Part shown: positions 51,536 to 59,873 of the stretch, piece after piece
Layout of the letters: the number at the start of each line of letters is the position of its first letter
Position numbering within the stretch: position 1 is the stretch's first letter
Assembly (NCBI RefSeq): GCF_002368195.1
Contig: NZ_AP018178.1
Coordinates: forward strand, 1,682,238 to 1,746,237
Length of the DNA: 64,000 nucleotides
Reading direction: 5' to 3'
From: Calothrix sp. NIES-2100
GTDB lineage: Bacteria > Cyanobacteriota > Cyanobacteriia > Cyanobacteriales > Nostocaceae
The notes under the pieces: model-generated
What the model was told of the DNA's origin: nothing
Database searches by the model: none
Seen by the model: the letters and a program-made list of their open reading frames with translations, nothing else
Translations under genes and position numbers: made by a program

Positions 51536-52809
51536 AACGTATTCAATTAGAGATTAAGGCGTTATCTCCCTTAGCCATTTCTCGACAAAAACCAGGCGGT
51601 TCAGTTAGTGAATGTGAAAATTATATTCCTGGTAGTGTGATTCGTGGGGCGGTTGCCAGTGAAATTTTAAAACAATCAGGTCAGCAATTTAATAATCTGA
51701 GCAAAAATGGTGGTGATTTTCAAGCTTTATTTTTGAGTGATGAACCTGCGATTTTTCAAAATGTTTATCCGGCAAATGTAAAAGCTGAGAAAGGTAGAAT
51801 TTTTCCCCAAGATAGGATAAAAGAAATAAAGTTATTACCTGTTACTGCTTTGAGTTCCAAAACTAAACCAGGATTTTGCAGAAAGAGAAATGGAAAATGT
51901 TCAACTGAGTACAAAGGAGCTTTTGATAGTTTAATAGACAGATTTTGTGCTGAATATTATGGTTTACCTTATGATCCTAATTGTCCACAAGATGGAGGGA
52001 GAGTTGAACCATATAGCAATTTTTATAGCAAAGTAGGTGGGATGTATTACAATTCTTCGGTTAGTAAACGCCTCTTAACAAGAGTCGGGATTAATCGCAG
52101 AAGAGCAACATCTGAAGAAGAAATATTATACAGTATTGAAGTTATAAATGAATCGGAAACTAAAAATAATAACTCTTTAGTTTTTAGGTCATCTATTTTA
52201 GTGCCAGAGAGTGTAGAAGAGTTACCAGAAAACTTGCATAAGTTTATCAACGATAATTATAAAAATTTTCGCTTTGGGGGTTCAACTTCACGAGGCTTAG
52301 GAAAGGTAGAAATTAAGGCTAAATTAGGAGAAATTATCCAAAATATCCCAGAAAAAATAGAATTATTTAATGCTACATTCTGGAAGCGTTGGCAAAAATG
52401 GTCAGTTTTTGGTAATCCAATTGCGGAATTACCTAAACGCACTTACTTTACTTTAGATTTACAATCAGACGCGATTTTAACGGATAAATGGCAACGCACT
52501 ACTGTGATTTCTGAACCGATGTTAAAGCAATTTGCAAATATTGAAGATGATTCGTTAAAACTTGAAGTTGCTTATAGTAGTTACGATTATCGTTCCGGTT
52601 GGAATGCTGCATGGGGATTAATGAAAGATGTAGAACTAATCACAAATAAGGGTGCAGTTTATTTATTTAGCACTATAAAACCAGAAATTTGGTATAACGC
52701 TTTAGCTGATTTAGAGTTACAAGGTATAGGGGAACGTACTTGTGAAGGTTTTGGACAAGTAGAAGTTTGTAATGATTTTCATCTTGTATTTAGAGAGGAG
52801 GCTGCATGA
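51532..52809 (+). CDS. csx10: Type III-D RAMP protein Csx10 (Cas5-like)
   Basis: 425 residues. N-terminus IQLEIKALSPLAISRQKPGG and the CENYIPGSVIRGAVASEIL segment are characteristic of Csx10, the signature subunit that defines subtype III-D. A Cys-rich patch follows (GFCRKRNGKC, residues ~115-125), likely a metal site. The glycine loop FGGSTSRGLGKVEI lies near 245-260 and a second one, LQGIGERTCEGFGQVEV, near 400-415, showing two RAMP folds. It probably caps the complex and binds the crRNA 5' tag. Start overlaps the previous stop. Confidence 0.88.
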   Translation: MKRIQLEIKALSPLAISRQKPGGSVSECENYIPGSVIRGAVASEILKQSGQQFNNLSKNGGDFQALFLSDEPAIFQNVYPANVKAEKGRIFPQDRIKEIKLLPVTALSSKTKPGFCRKRNGKCSTEYKGAFDSLIDRFCAEYYGLPYDPNCPQDGGRVEPYSNFYSKVGGMYYNSSVSKRLLTRVGINRRRATSEEEILYSIEVINESETKNNNSLVFRSSILVPESVEELPENLHKFINDNYKNFRFGGSTSRGLGKVEIKAKLGEIIQNIPEKIELFNATFWKRWQKWSVFGNPIAELPKRTYFTLDLQSDAILTDKWQRTTVISEPMLKQFANIEDDSLKLEVAYSSYDYRSGWNAAWGLMKDVELITNKGAVYLFSTIKPEIWYNALADLELQGIGERTCEGFGQVEVCNDFHLVFREEAA

Positions 52810-53222
52810 CAAATTTTTCAGCGCAACAAAAGCAACTTAAAATTCAGCAAGTAATTCGTCAATCTGAAGATGAATTAGTCAAGGCTATTCAAACTGCATT
52901 AAACGATACGACCTCTTACGATAAATTAGAAGAGTCTCAATTTCGTAATTTAGTTCGTGTTGCAGATACTACTGAAAGCGTAGAAGTGATTAAAAACTTT
53001 TTACTCTATCAAGTTGGAAGGGATAAAAAGTGGGGTAGAGGTGAAAATTCTCTGGCTCACAAAATTATTAATGATATAGACGACAAAATTAAGACCATAG
53101 CTAAAGATATTAGAACAAAGTCTGATGCGGATGAGTTAAACCCTATTTGGATAGAGTTAATTCGCCGTTATTTAGGCTATGGCGCTCGCTATTTGGTTTA
53201 CAAAAATAAAGGTGAAGTTTAA
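52806..53222 (+). CDS. Candidate small subunit (Cas11/Csm2-like) of the III-D complex
   Basis: 138 residues, all helical and charged (LKIQQVIRQSEDELVKAIQ, ESVEVIKNFLLYQVGRDKKW, IIRRYLGYGARYLVY near the end). No RAMP or nuclease motif. Size, helical content and position between csx10 and the effector gene fit the small subunit that lines the target-RNA channel in type III complexes. Primary sequence alone does not prove it. Start overlaps csx10 by 4 bp. Confidence 0.55.
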   Translation: MTNFSAQQKQLKIQQVIRQSEDELVKAIQTALNDTTSYDKLEESQFRNLVRVADTTESVEVIKNFLLYQVGRDKKWGRGENSLAHKIINDIDDKIKTIAKDIRTKSDADELNPIWIELIRRYLGYGARYLVYKNKGEV

Positions 53223-53240
53223 ATTATGAAGAGGGTAGCT

Positions 53241-54401
53241 ATGCCAAAGATTGTAGTTTCTACTGTAGGAACAAGTTTATTAACAAATCAGATTGATGTA
53301 TACACTGATCCTGAAGAGTATTTTACACATATACAAAGATCAGCAAATGATCAAGAAGAAGAAATAAGTGATAAAGCTAAAAAAACTATTCTCGACTTGA
53401 AATATAGGGCTGAGGATAAACTTGATAATGCTAAGAACACTAAAGAAATTAGAGACACTAGTGCCGAACTCAATGGTATTTATGGCTTATACGGGGGTAA
53501 TCTAGAACAAGGAAAATTAGATATACATTGGCTGATTTCCACAGATACCTATCAAGGTAGAATTACAGCACAAATTGTTAAAGAATTCTTAAAAGATAAA
53601 GGAATTAACGCTCAAATACAAGTACCTAAACAACTTTCAACATTCAATACTGAAAGGTTTGCTGATGGTATTGATGAGTTTTTAGAATGGTGGGATACAA
53701 TTTTCTTGGCATATAAAGACAGTCATCAGATTTATTTTAATCTTGTAGGTGGTTTTAAAGCACTACAAGGTTATGCAAACACCATCGGGATGCTATACGG
53801 TGCTGAAATTATCTATATATTTGAGGGTAATTTAGATTTTATTACGATACCTAAATTGCCACTCCAGATTGATTATTCTGTCATAAAGCCTGCCCAATTT
53901 GCTATCATGGCTTCATCTGTAGATATTTGGGTTAAATTATCAGAACTTGAAAATGTGCCAGATAGTTTAATATTTAGAGTTGGAAATGAAGCAAAACTGA
54001 ATAACTGGGGAAGGTTGCTTTGGAATAGATGTAAAAGAGACTTTTTAACAGGTAATAAACCAGTTGCTTTCCCACGTTTAATTTATGATGATAATTCTTC
54101 TTTTATGAAGGATTATCAAAGAGATAATGTTAGTAAACAAAATAAATTTGATTTGCATGAAGTATTAGCTGAAGTTTCAGCTTCCATGATTAAGTTTAAT
54201 GGAAACACTACTCGTTTTGACCCTAGACTACATTTTACTAGATATGAAGGTGGACAAAAATGTGAAGGAGGAGTAAGAAAGAATGAAATTGATCATTTTT
54301 ATATTAAAAACACAGGCTGGCGTGTAAGTTGTATTGCCAAAAATGGCAATTTATATCTCCGCCATTATGGAAAGCATGATGATGTCAACGACAACCCCTA
54401 A
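53241..54401 (+). CDS. CARF-RelE-like effector (Cami1-like mRNA interferase)
   Basis: 386 residues from the ATG at 53241, which has a GAGGG site 8 bp upstream; another ATG at 53226 adds five residues. The N-terminal part PKIVVSTVGTSLLTNQ and DTYQGRITAQIVKEFLKDKG, then YFNLVGGFKALQGYANTIG, is a CARF domain of the APE2256-like kind, binding cyclic oligoadenylate. The C-terminal ~120 residues end FYIKNTGWRVSCIA then LYLRHYGKHDDVNDNP, the last strands of a RelE/ParE fold. CARF-RelE fusions (Cami1) cut mRNA at the ribosome when activated. No HEPN motif seen. Domain call for the C-terminus is inference. Confidence 0.68.
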   Translation: MPKIVVSTVGTSLLTNQIDVYTDPEEYFTHIQRSANDQEEEISDKAKKTILDLKYRAEDKLDNAKNTKEIRDTSAELNGIYGLYGGNLEQGKLDIHWLISTDTYQGRITAQIVKEFLKDKGINAQIQVPKQLSTFNTERFADGIDEFLEWWDTIFLAYKDSHQIYFNLVGGFKALQGYANTIGMLYGAEIIYIFEGNLDFITIPKLPLQIDYSVIKPAQFAIMASSVDIWVKLSELENVPDSLIFRVGNEAKLNNWGRLLWNRCKRDFLTGNKPVAFPRLIYDDNSSFMKDYQRDNVSKQNKFDLHEVLAEVSASMIKFNGNTTRFDPRLHFTRYEGGQKCEGGVRKNEIDHFYIKNTGWRVSCIAKNGNLYLRHYGKHDDVNDNP

Positions 54402-54408
54402 TTATCTT

Positions 54409-55281
54409 ATGTTCGACACATTTAAAAATCGTCTAGAAATCACAGGTACACTCACCACAATCACAGCACTACGCATCAGCGCAGGTGGTTCTAGCGATGT
54501 CAGAGGATCGGATTTACCTGTAGTTAAAGATGCTTTAGGTAATCCATTAATACCAGGTTCTAGCTTGAAAGGTGCAATGCGATCGCGCCTCGAAAGTTTC
54601 CTTAGAGGTATTGTAGGAAATAATCGCAAACTCGTGGCAAATCCAGCCATTGAGGATGAATGGTCAATTACTTCCCAGGAAATGAAGCAGTTAAAAGATG
54701 CTTACGATGATGACCAAGCTTTGACTGATGAAATTCTCAAGCATACTGATTTACCATCTTACCTGTTTGGTTCACCCTGGATTGCTAGCAAATTCCAAGT
54801 CCGAGATTTAACTGTAGTATCTGATACTTGGTTTGGACAATACCAGGAAAGAGACGGTGTAGCCATTGATAGAGACACCGAAACAGCCGCAGACGGGAAA
54901 CTCTATGATTTTCAAGTAGTTCCAGCAGCGACACAGTTTGAGTTTAAGGCTGTAGTCGAGAATGCAGAACCTTGGGAATTGGGTTTATTGATGATTGGCT
55001 TACACCAGTTTGAAACTGAACAAATACCTCTGGGTGGAGGGCGATCGCGTGGCTTGGGTGTCGTTAAACTAGATATTGACAAGATGCTGTGGATTGATGT
55101 CGATAACAACCCGGAAAAATTGTTGCAATACTTGCAAACATTGGTAAATGAAGATACCAGCGATACATCAATCTATGAAGATGGTAAGCAGTTTAAAAAT
55201 ACTTGGACACAGTCTTTGATCAATCATTTAACTGACAAGTTAGCTCAAAATTCTACCAACTCAATTGCTTCAGGAGGGTAA
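54409..55281 (+). CDS. Cas7-type RAMP protein (Csx7/Csm3-like)
   Basis: 290 residues from the ATG at 54409 (MFDTFKNRLEITGTLTTI), which is the family-like start, 7 bp after the effector stop; in-frame ATGs at 54376-54382 would overlap the upstream gene. Motifs: LRISAGGSSDVRGSDLPVVKD with the candidate catalytic Asp in SDLPVV, LIPGSSLKGAMRSRLES, and C-terminal glycine loop LGGGRSRGLGVVKLDI. It is a backbone protein. The sequence ERDGVAIDRDTETA is shared with the RAMP at 55935, showing common descent. Confidence 0.85.
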   Translation: MFDTFKNRLEITGTLTTITALRISAGGSSDVRGSDLPVVKDALGNPLIPGSSLKGAMRSRLESFLRGIVGNNRKLVANPAIEDEWSITSQEMKQLKDAYDDDQALTDEILKHTDLPSYLFGSPWIASKFQVRDLTVVSDTWFGQYQERDGVAIDRDTETAADGKLYDFQVVPAATQFEFKAVVENAEPWELGLLMIGLHQFETEQIPLGGGRSRGLGVVKLDIDKMLWIDVDNNPEKLLQYLQTLVNEDTSDTSIYEDGKQFKNTWTQSLINHLTDKLAQNSTNSIASGG

Positions 55282-55283
55282 TT

Positions 55284-55904
55284 ATGGCTTTCAGCAGTTT
55301 CAAAACTATCGGTGAGGTTCTCAAGGCGTTCCAAGTTACTTACACGGATGCGAATTTTATCAGTGAACTTGCTTTTACTGTTTCTGATTACTTCCGTGAA
55401 GATTTAGAACTGATGATGCGGGATGCTGTTGTTAATAACTCAGAGTTTGCTATATGCGAAAATCTGATTTATCCCGTACTCAAAGAAGTTTGGAAGACTT
55501 ATCGCAGTAAATTTATTTTATGGGGTCATAAATCATTGAATTATGATGAAAATTTATCAGGTTTCCCTGAATATATTTTGGCTAACCGTTCACCATTAGG
55601 TAAAGTTGTCTTTGACAAGCCGTACTTCATTTTAGTAGAAGCCAAGCAAGATGATTTTTCAACAGGTTGGGCGCAATGTTTAGCAGAAATGATTGCATCC
55701 CAAAGACTACATGGAGAAGATGACATCGTTCTCTTTGGTATTGTTTCTAATGGAGATGCATGGCAATTTGGCAAATTAAAAGCAGATAAATTTACTAAAA
55801 ATATAATATTCTACAACATTTATGAGCTAGATAAATTATTTGCTGTTGTGAATTTTATCTTTCAACAATGTGAATTGCAGCTAAATAATTTAGTTGCTGT
55901 CTAA
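55284..55904 (+). CDS. PD-(D/E)xK nuclease-like protein embedded in the type III-D operon
   Basis: 206 residues, preceded by a perfect AGGAGG site (55272-55277) and starting 2 bp after the RAMP gene. A nuclease core is visible: Glu in AICENLIYPVLKEVW, then KVVFDKPYFILVEAKQDDF with Asp111, Glu119 and Lys121 (D-x7-ExK), then a helix with Gln (GWAQCLAEMIA). This is the type I restriction HsdR-N / PD-(D/E)xK pattern. No CARF domain, so activation by cyclic nucleotide is not obvious. Similar stand-alone proteins are common in cyanobacteria. Here it is inside the operon with tight spacing, suggesting use as an accessory DNA or RNA nuclease. Confidence 0.68.
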   Translation: MAFSSFKTIGEVLKAFQVTYTDANFISELAFTVSDYFREDLELMMRDAVVNNSEFAICENLIYPVLKEVWKTYRSKFILWGHKSLNYDENLSGFPEYILANRSPLGKVVFDKPYFILVEAKQDDFSTGWAQCLAEMIASQRLHGEDDIVLFGIVSNGDAWQFGKLKADKFTKNIIFYNIYELDKLFAVVNFIFQQCELQLNNLVAV

Positions 55905-55934
55905 TCTGCAATATTTCTTCAATTAAATATAGCT

Positions 55935-56891
55935 ATGCATAAAAGATTTGTTAACCATTGCACTATTGATGTAACCCTAATTCCTGACGGGGCGATTCTC
56001 ATTAAATCGGGGAAGGAAGGGGCTGATCCGACTAAGCCTGATATGGAATTTGTGGAAACATATCATGCAGGGGGGCGTTCTATATATTTACCTGGAAGTA
56101 GTTTAAAAGGTGCAATCCGCGCCCATGCGGAAAGAATTGTCAGGACTGTAGGCGATGATAAACCCAACTCCAAAAAATTACCTTGGGCTAATGATCCGTT
56201 AAGTGATAAGTACGATTATCTCAAAACTAGAGATGGTAAAGATTTACCTGCACCAGATATTTACAAACTCTCTAGTTTTACAGATCAAATATTTGGTAAT
56301 ACTTCGATTGCTAGCAGATTGAGAATTGAAGATGCTTATCCAGATAAATCTCAGCCTCTGAAAATTGAAGAACGAAATGGCGTAGCAATTGATAGGGTTT
56401 TTGGTTCGGTAGCGGTGGGGCCTTTTAATTATCAAGTTTGCACGGCTGGGGAATTTAAAACTAAAATTCATTTGAAAAATTTCACTCTCTCTCAGTTGGG
56501 TTTAATTGGTTTAGTATTGCGCGATTTAAATGATGGTTGGTTTGGTTTGGGTTTCGCAAAATCTCGCGGGTTGGGTACTGTAAAAGTGAAATTGAATCAG
56601 GCGACTGTGCAATATCCTGGTTGTGTTTTGTCGGAAGATAAACGCCAAATTCAGGCTATTGGTAGTCAAAAACAATGGGCTAATACTTTTCTTTTAGGTG
56701 CGGGAGAGTTTTTAACAGATGAAGATGCAAAATTATATGGTTTCTCTCAACCAGATTATCAAGATACTCCTGTAGCAGCACAAGAGATGGATTTAGGTTT
56801 TGGTGTCCAACTTACTTGGCGGGATGGTACGGTTACAGATTTATTTGAACGGGCTGTTCGGTCTTGGAGTGGTTTATTAGGGGTATCATGA
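55935..56891 (+). CDS. Cas7-type RAMP protein (Csx7-like)
   Basis: 318 residues. Motifs: YLPGSSLKGAIRAHAERIV near residue 55, shared ERNGVAIDRVFGSVAVG, and the glycine loop GFAKSRGLGTVKVKL near 215. An Asp in PDMEFVE may match the catalytic position of Cas7 proteins, but the loop is longer and the match is uncertain. It forms part of the backbone with three other RAMP genes. The next start (ATGATG at 56888) overlaps its stop. Confidence 0.83.
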   Translation: MHKRFVNHCTIDVTLIPDGAILIKSGKEGADPTKPDMEFVETYHAGGRSIYLPGSSLKGAIRAHAERIVRTVGDDKPNSKKLPWANDPLSDKYDYLKTRDGKDLPAPDIYKLSSFTDQIFGNTSIASRLRIEDAYPDKSQPLKIEERNGVAIDRVFGSVAVGPFNYQVCTAGEFKTKIHLKNFTLSQLGLIGLVLRDLNDGWFGLGFAKSRGLGTVKVKLNQATVQYPGCVLSEDKRQIQAIGSQKQWANTFLLGAGEFLTDEDAKLYGFSQPDYQDTPVAAQEMDLGFGVQLTWRDGTVTDLFERAVRSWSGLLGVS

Positions 56892-57388
56892 TGAAGCCTT
56901 TTGTTGTATATAAGAAAAAACCTTTATCAGTACAAGACTTATTAAAATTAATCACAAGTTTGGAAAAATTGGCAGTTGAAAAACTGACATGTGAACCAAG
57001 TTACTATTTCTTGCGCTGGACTCACAAAGTTAGTAGAGATTGGAAAAAAGCACCAATAGAAGAATGCTTTCCCATGATTGAAGGTCAAATGTTCAATCAT
57101 TATTATGAATTAAGGTGGAAGTACAAGCGTCAAGATGTGTATGAAGTTTTACTTTTAAGTAAAGATAGTGATGAAGTCTTGATTTCAAGCATCGCCAAAG
57201 ATTATCCTGACTTTGCACCAGTTGGTGAACATTGGCATACTCAAGACAGAGATGCTCATTTACATTCACCTACAGAAACCCGTTTTCCTAAAGGATTTCC
57301 TGACAAAAAATCAGATATTGCTCAACGTTATTTTATCGATAAACAAACTTCTACAGTTCATTTTGTCGCTTTGACAATTAAACAATAA
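56888..57388 (+). CDS. csx19: Csx19-like type III-D protein
   Basis: 166 residues from the ATG at 56888, overlapping the RAMP stop; the open frame goes to 56864. Soluble protein with YYFLRWTHKVSRDWKKAP, MFNHYYELRWKYKRQD and TVHFVALTIKQ at the end. Length, the ELRWK strand and the location in a III-D operon fit Csx19 (TIGR03984), a structural subunit of III-Dv complexes. I identify it from memory of the family, so this is moderate. Confidence 0.55.
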   Translation: MMKPFVVYKKKPLSVQDLLKLITSLEKLAVEKLTCEPSYYFLRWTHKVSRDWKKAPIEECFPMIEGQMFNHYYELRWKYKRQDVYEVLLLSKDSDEVLISSIAKDYPDFAPVGEHWHTQDRDAHLHSPTETRFPKGFPDKKSDIAQRYFIDKQTSTVHFVALTIKQ

Positions 57389-57390
57389 TT

Positions 57391-58446
57391 ATGACAGTAA
57401 ATCGTCCACAACGACCTCAACCACCTAACCGTTCTAGTGGTGGGGGTTCATCGTCAGAACTTCCGTCAAAACCTTATGAATTCGTTTCGTTTCCCCAAGA
57501 ACGCCCTAATTTACAGCATCCGGCTGGACATCATAAATATTTTAGCGATCGCCTGCATGGTACTTTATATCTTACCCTGAAAGTGCAGACTGCTCTCCAT
57601 GTCTCTACTGGGGTGGTGGTTATGGGTAGCGATATTGGCAATAACCGCATTCCCTTAATTAAAACAATGGTACAGGGTGTTGACCAAAAGCTCTCGATTC
57701 AAGGGAGTTCTCTTAAAGGTTGCATCCGGTCTGTATATGAGGCGATTACTAATAGTACTTTAGCAGTTATTACTAATAGATATAAAGATAAAATTCCCCC
57801 AGAACGCTTACCTTGTCGTCACAAAGAACAACTTTGTCCAGCTAGTAGAGTTTTCGGTGCAATGGATTGGCAAGGTTTGCTAGATTTCAACGATGCGAAA
57901 TGTGAAAATATCAGCTTTTATACAGGGTTTATGCCTTCCTTGTATCGTCCCCGTCCTGATGAACGTGGGGCATACTTTATTCGCGGTCGAGTTGCGGGAC
58001 GCAAGTTTTATTATAATACTATCAAGGCAATTGATAAAGGTCAAAATTCTGGAATTCCTGTACAACAAGCTGGCAGAGAATATATTTTTAACACTCAATT
58101 ACACTTTAAAAATTTGACAGCGGAAGAATTAGGAACTTTATTAATTGTCTTAGGACAAGATGCTAAATATCCGATGGCTTTAAAAGTTGGCGGTGGTAAA
58201 CCGATAGGTATGGGAACAATGACTGTCAAAATCGACAAAATCCACCAGCCGCAAAATCTCAAACAGCGTTATTCATCCTATAATCTCAATCAATCTGATG
58301 AGTTGATTGGGGAAAAATTACAACAATTTATCAAGGAAAAAATTCAAGCAGCACATTCACAGCTGATTCAAAAACAGCAACTAGAAGAACTCGCTGCGAT
58401 TTTGCGCTATCCAACCGACCGTGAACCCCCATCTGGAGTGTACTAA
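57391..58446 (+). CDS. RAMP protein without the usual catalytic Asp
   Basis: 351 residues, 2 bp after csx19-like gene. N-terminal ~45 residues are Pro/Ser/Gly-rich and disordered (RPQRPQPPNRSSGGGSSSEL). RAMP signs: LKVQTALHVSTGVVVMGSD, SIQGSSLKGCIRSVYEAI and GGGKPIGMGTMTVKI. The loop position holding the RNA-cutting Asp in Csm3-like proteins reads RIPLIK, so this subunit is probably non-cutting, although an Asp lies a few residues before. A Cys pair (PCRHKEQLCP near 142-151) may bind metal. The C-terminal 60 residues form a coiled coil. Confidence 0.82.
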   Translation: MTVNRPQRPQPPNRSSGGGSSSELPSKPYEFVSFPQERPNLQHPAGHHKYFSDRLHGTLYLTLKVQTALHVSTGVVVMGSDIGNNRIPLIKTMVQGVDQKLSIQGSSLKGCIRSVYEAITNSTLAVITNRYKDKIPPERLPCRHKEQLCPASRVFGAMDWQGLLDFNDAKCENISFYTGFMPSLYRPRPDERGAYFIRGRVAGRKFYYNTIKAIDKGQNSGIPVQQAGREYIFNTQLHFKNLTAEELGTLLIVLGQDAKYPMALKVGGGKPIGMGTMTVKIDKIHQPQNLKQRYSSYNLNQSDELIGEKLQQFIKEKIQAAHSQLIQKQQLEELAAILRYPTDREPPSGVY

Positions 58447-58449
58447 ATT

Positions 58450-59094
58450 ATGACAATAGCTGAGTTATCTTCGGAATCTCTCACAGATGCACAGTGGGAA
58501 ATTGCTCATGCGATCGCCCAAACACTGGTCAAAGATAATACAGATGTCAACGAATTGGGTAAAGCTGTTGCTTATCTCCGCGCTTCTGTAAATCAGCCAA
58601 ATGCCACTTCCAGGTTTTTCCAATACCTGAAAACCCTCGTCAGTAATGGTAGACAAATTGGACACAGTAGTAAAACTACCGATTATTACCGCAGTATTGA
58701 GAGAGCTTGTAGTGATTATCTCAAAAGCGTGACCGATGCTTATACCATGCTGCAAATTTTAGGCTGGGTATCGCGCCTGATGCGTTATTACAAAGATGCT
58801 GGCGTTCCAATTGGGGAAATTGCGACTCCGACAACGCCTGTTTTTGAGTCAGCGCGTCAAGTGGAAATTGCTAAAGCTACTAATACTCAGAAGTTTACAG
58901 TTGGTCAAATTGTAGAAGCTAGAGTTACTGCTATTAAAGGGAATAAGGTAACTTACGAAATCCTGGGAGCTATAAAACTAACTGAAAAAGAACCAAAAAA
59001 AGCACAATTACTTAGTGAAGGGCAAACAGTTAAGGTTGAAATTTTAGACCTGAAAGAAGATGGGAGCATCAAGAAAGTTAAATGTATTGAATAA
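58450..59094 (+). CDS. Helical / S1-OB-like protein at the end of the type III-D operon
   Basis: 214 residues, 3 bp after the RAMP stop. Residues 1-125 are helical (WEIAHAIAQTLVKDNTDVNE, MLQILGWVSRLMRYYKDAG). Residues ~145-214 look like an S1/OB fold: FTVGQIVEARVTAIKGNKVT, GQTVKVEILDLKEDGSIKKV. S1 folds bind RNA, so an RNA-binding accessory to the effector is a fair guess. No name known to me. Spacing shows it is co-transcribed. An AT-rich hairpin follows (59097-59120). Confidence 0.6.
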   Translation: MTIAELSSESLTDAQWEIAHAIAQTLVKDNTDVNELGKAVAYLRASVNQPNATSRFFQYLKTLVSNGRQIGHSSKTTDYYRSIERACSDYLKSVTDAYTMLQILGWVSRLMRYYKDAGVPIGEIATPTTPVFESARQVEIAKATNTQKFTVGQIVEARVTAIKGNKVTYEILGAIKLTEKEPKKAQLLSEGQTVKVEILDLKEDGSIKKVKCIE

Positions 59095-59096
59095 TA

Positions 59097-59120
59097 CAAA
59101 AATAATTGCTTGTTATTTTT
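59097..59120 (+). terminator. Weak AT-rich hairpin after the type III-D operon
   Basis: AAAAATAA / TTATTTTT, 8-bp stem, 8-nt loop, ending in T-run. No GC pairs, so it is weak. Confidence 0.35.
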
Positions 59121-59210
59121 ATGTTGCCAAAGTAACATTAAGATAGTATTCAAAGTTTAATATTTTGGGTGCTTAAACTTTAGATATCTGAACTCAAGGA
59201 GAAAAAAAAT

Positions 59211-59597
59211 GTGTCATTAACCCGAAATAATCACAACAAACTGATTCAACCGTATCCACAACCTCTAGTTAGCGTATTTAATACAAAGAAGGTAGTCATG
59301 CTCAATATATCTGTGTCAGTACAAGTCACAGTCTGTTCTGGTATATCTCAAACCCAATCAATGGATCGTCACCCCTCTGCTCTACAAAGTGACGAAGTGG
59401 GTAAAAAACTCATCAAATCTCACCATAATTATAAAAAACTTCCTCAACTGGTAGGAATATTATCTGCATTTCTTGTTGCCGCTAATAATGGTGTACAGGT
59501 CTGGCAGAATTTACGTAACAACGTAAATATTAGCTCTCTTTCTGATCAGTTATCTAGCGTTGAGCAAGTCCAGCTAGATTCTAGAGAAACTGACTAA
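59211..59597 (+). CDS. Hypothetical protein, GTG start
   Basis: 128 residues. An AAGGAG site at 59196-59201 supports initiation near 59209-59211. The ATG there gives only three codons before a stop; the overlapping GTG at 59211 opens this frame. Hydrophobic patch LPQLVGILSAFLVAANNGV (residues ~80-98) could be one membrane segment. No family recognised. A clear terminator follows immediately, which supports expression of something here. Confidence 0.45.
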   Translation: MSLTRNNHNKLIQPYPQPLVSVFNTKKVVMLNISVSVQVTVCSGISQTQSMDRHPSALQSDEVGKKLIKSHHNYKKLPQLVGILSAFLVAANNGVQVWQNLRNNVNISSLSDQLSSVEQVQLDSRETD

Positions 59598-59604
59598 AAA
59601 TACG

Positions 59605-59629
59605 AAAGCCTTGCTTTTGCAAGGCTTTT
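59605..59629 (+). terminator. Strong hairpin terminator
   Basis: AAAGCCTTGC-TTTT-GCAAGGCTTT, 10-bp perfect stem followed by TT; 7 bp after the hypothetical gene. Confidence 0.85.
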
Positions 59630-59783
59630 CCTCCACTATTTGTAAGTATTTACCAAAAATTAGTTAAAACAGTCAGCCAACTTTTTCTTATCTTGAGACT
59701 AACTTGACTTTCTTAGCTTGTAACGATACTGTCTTAATTACTAGGGGAAATATGTGTTTCAAATACCTAAAAAGGACTTATAT

Positions 59784-59873
59784 CTTACCCCGCAAGGGGA
59801 TTGAAACACGCTCCTAGACGTTGATATTACTGTTGATTCAGTTTTTTCAACTTCCCCGCAAGGGGACTAAAAA
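59784..59873. CRISPR. Degenerate two-repeat CRISPR remnant
   Basis: First repeat ends CTTACCCCGCAAGGGGATTG then AAAC (59784-59807), a typical cyanobacterial type III repeat 3' half with the ATTGAAAC tag. Forty-three bases later a second, decayed copy reads CTTCCCCGCAAGGGGACTAA (59851-59870). The 43-bp spacer size is normal for type III. Nothing else in 59630-60007 repeats it. A functional array is doubtful. Confidence 0.6.

Noticed and set aside
53241..54401. Csm6/Csx1 HEPN ribonuclease call for the CARF protein
   Set aside because: No RxxxxH HEPN motif in a suitable place; the C-terminal strands fit RelE better.
59130..59210. Three-codon ATG frame at 59209
   Set aside because: The AAGGAG site could serve it, but it stops after ATG TGT CAT; the overlapping GTG frame is the only useful one, itself given low confidence.
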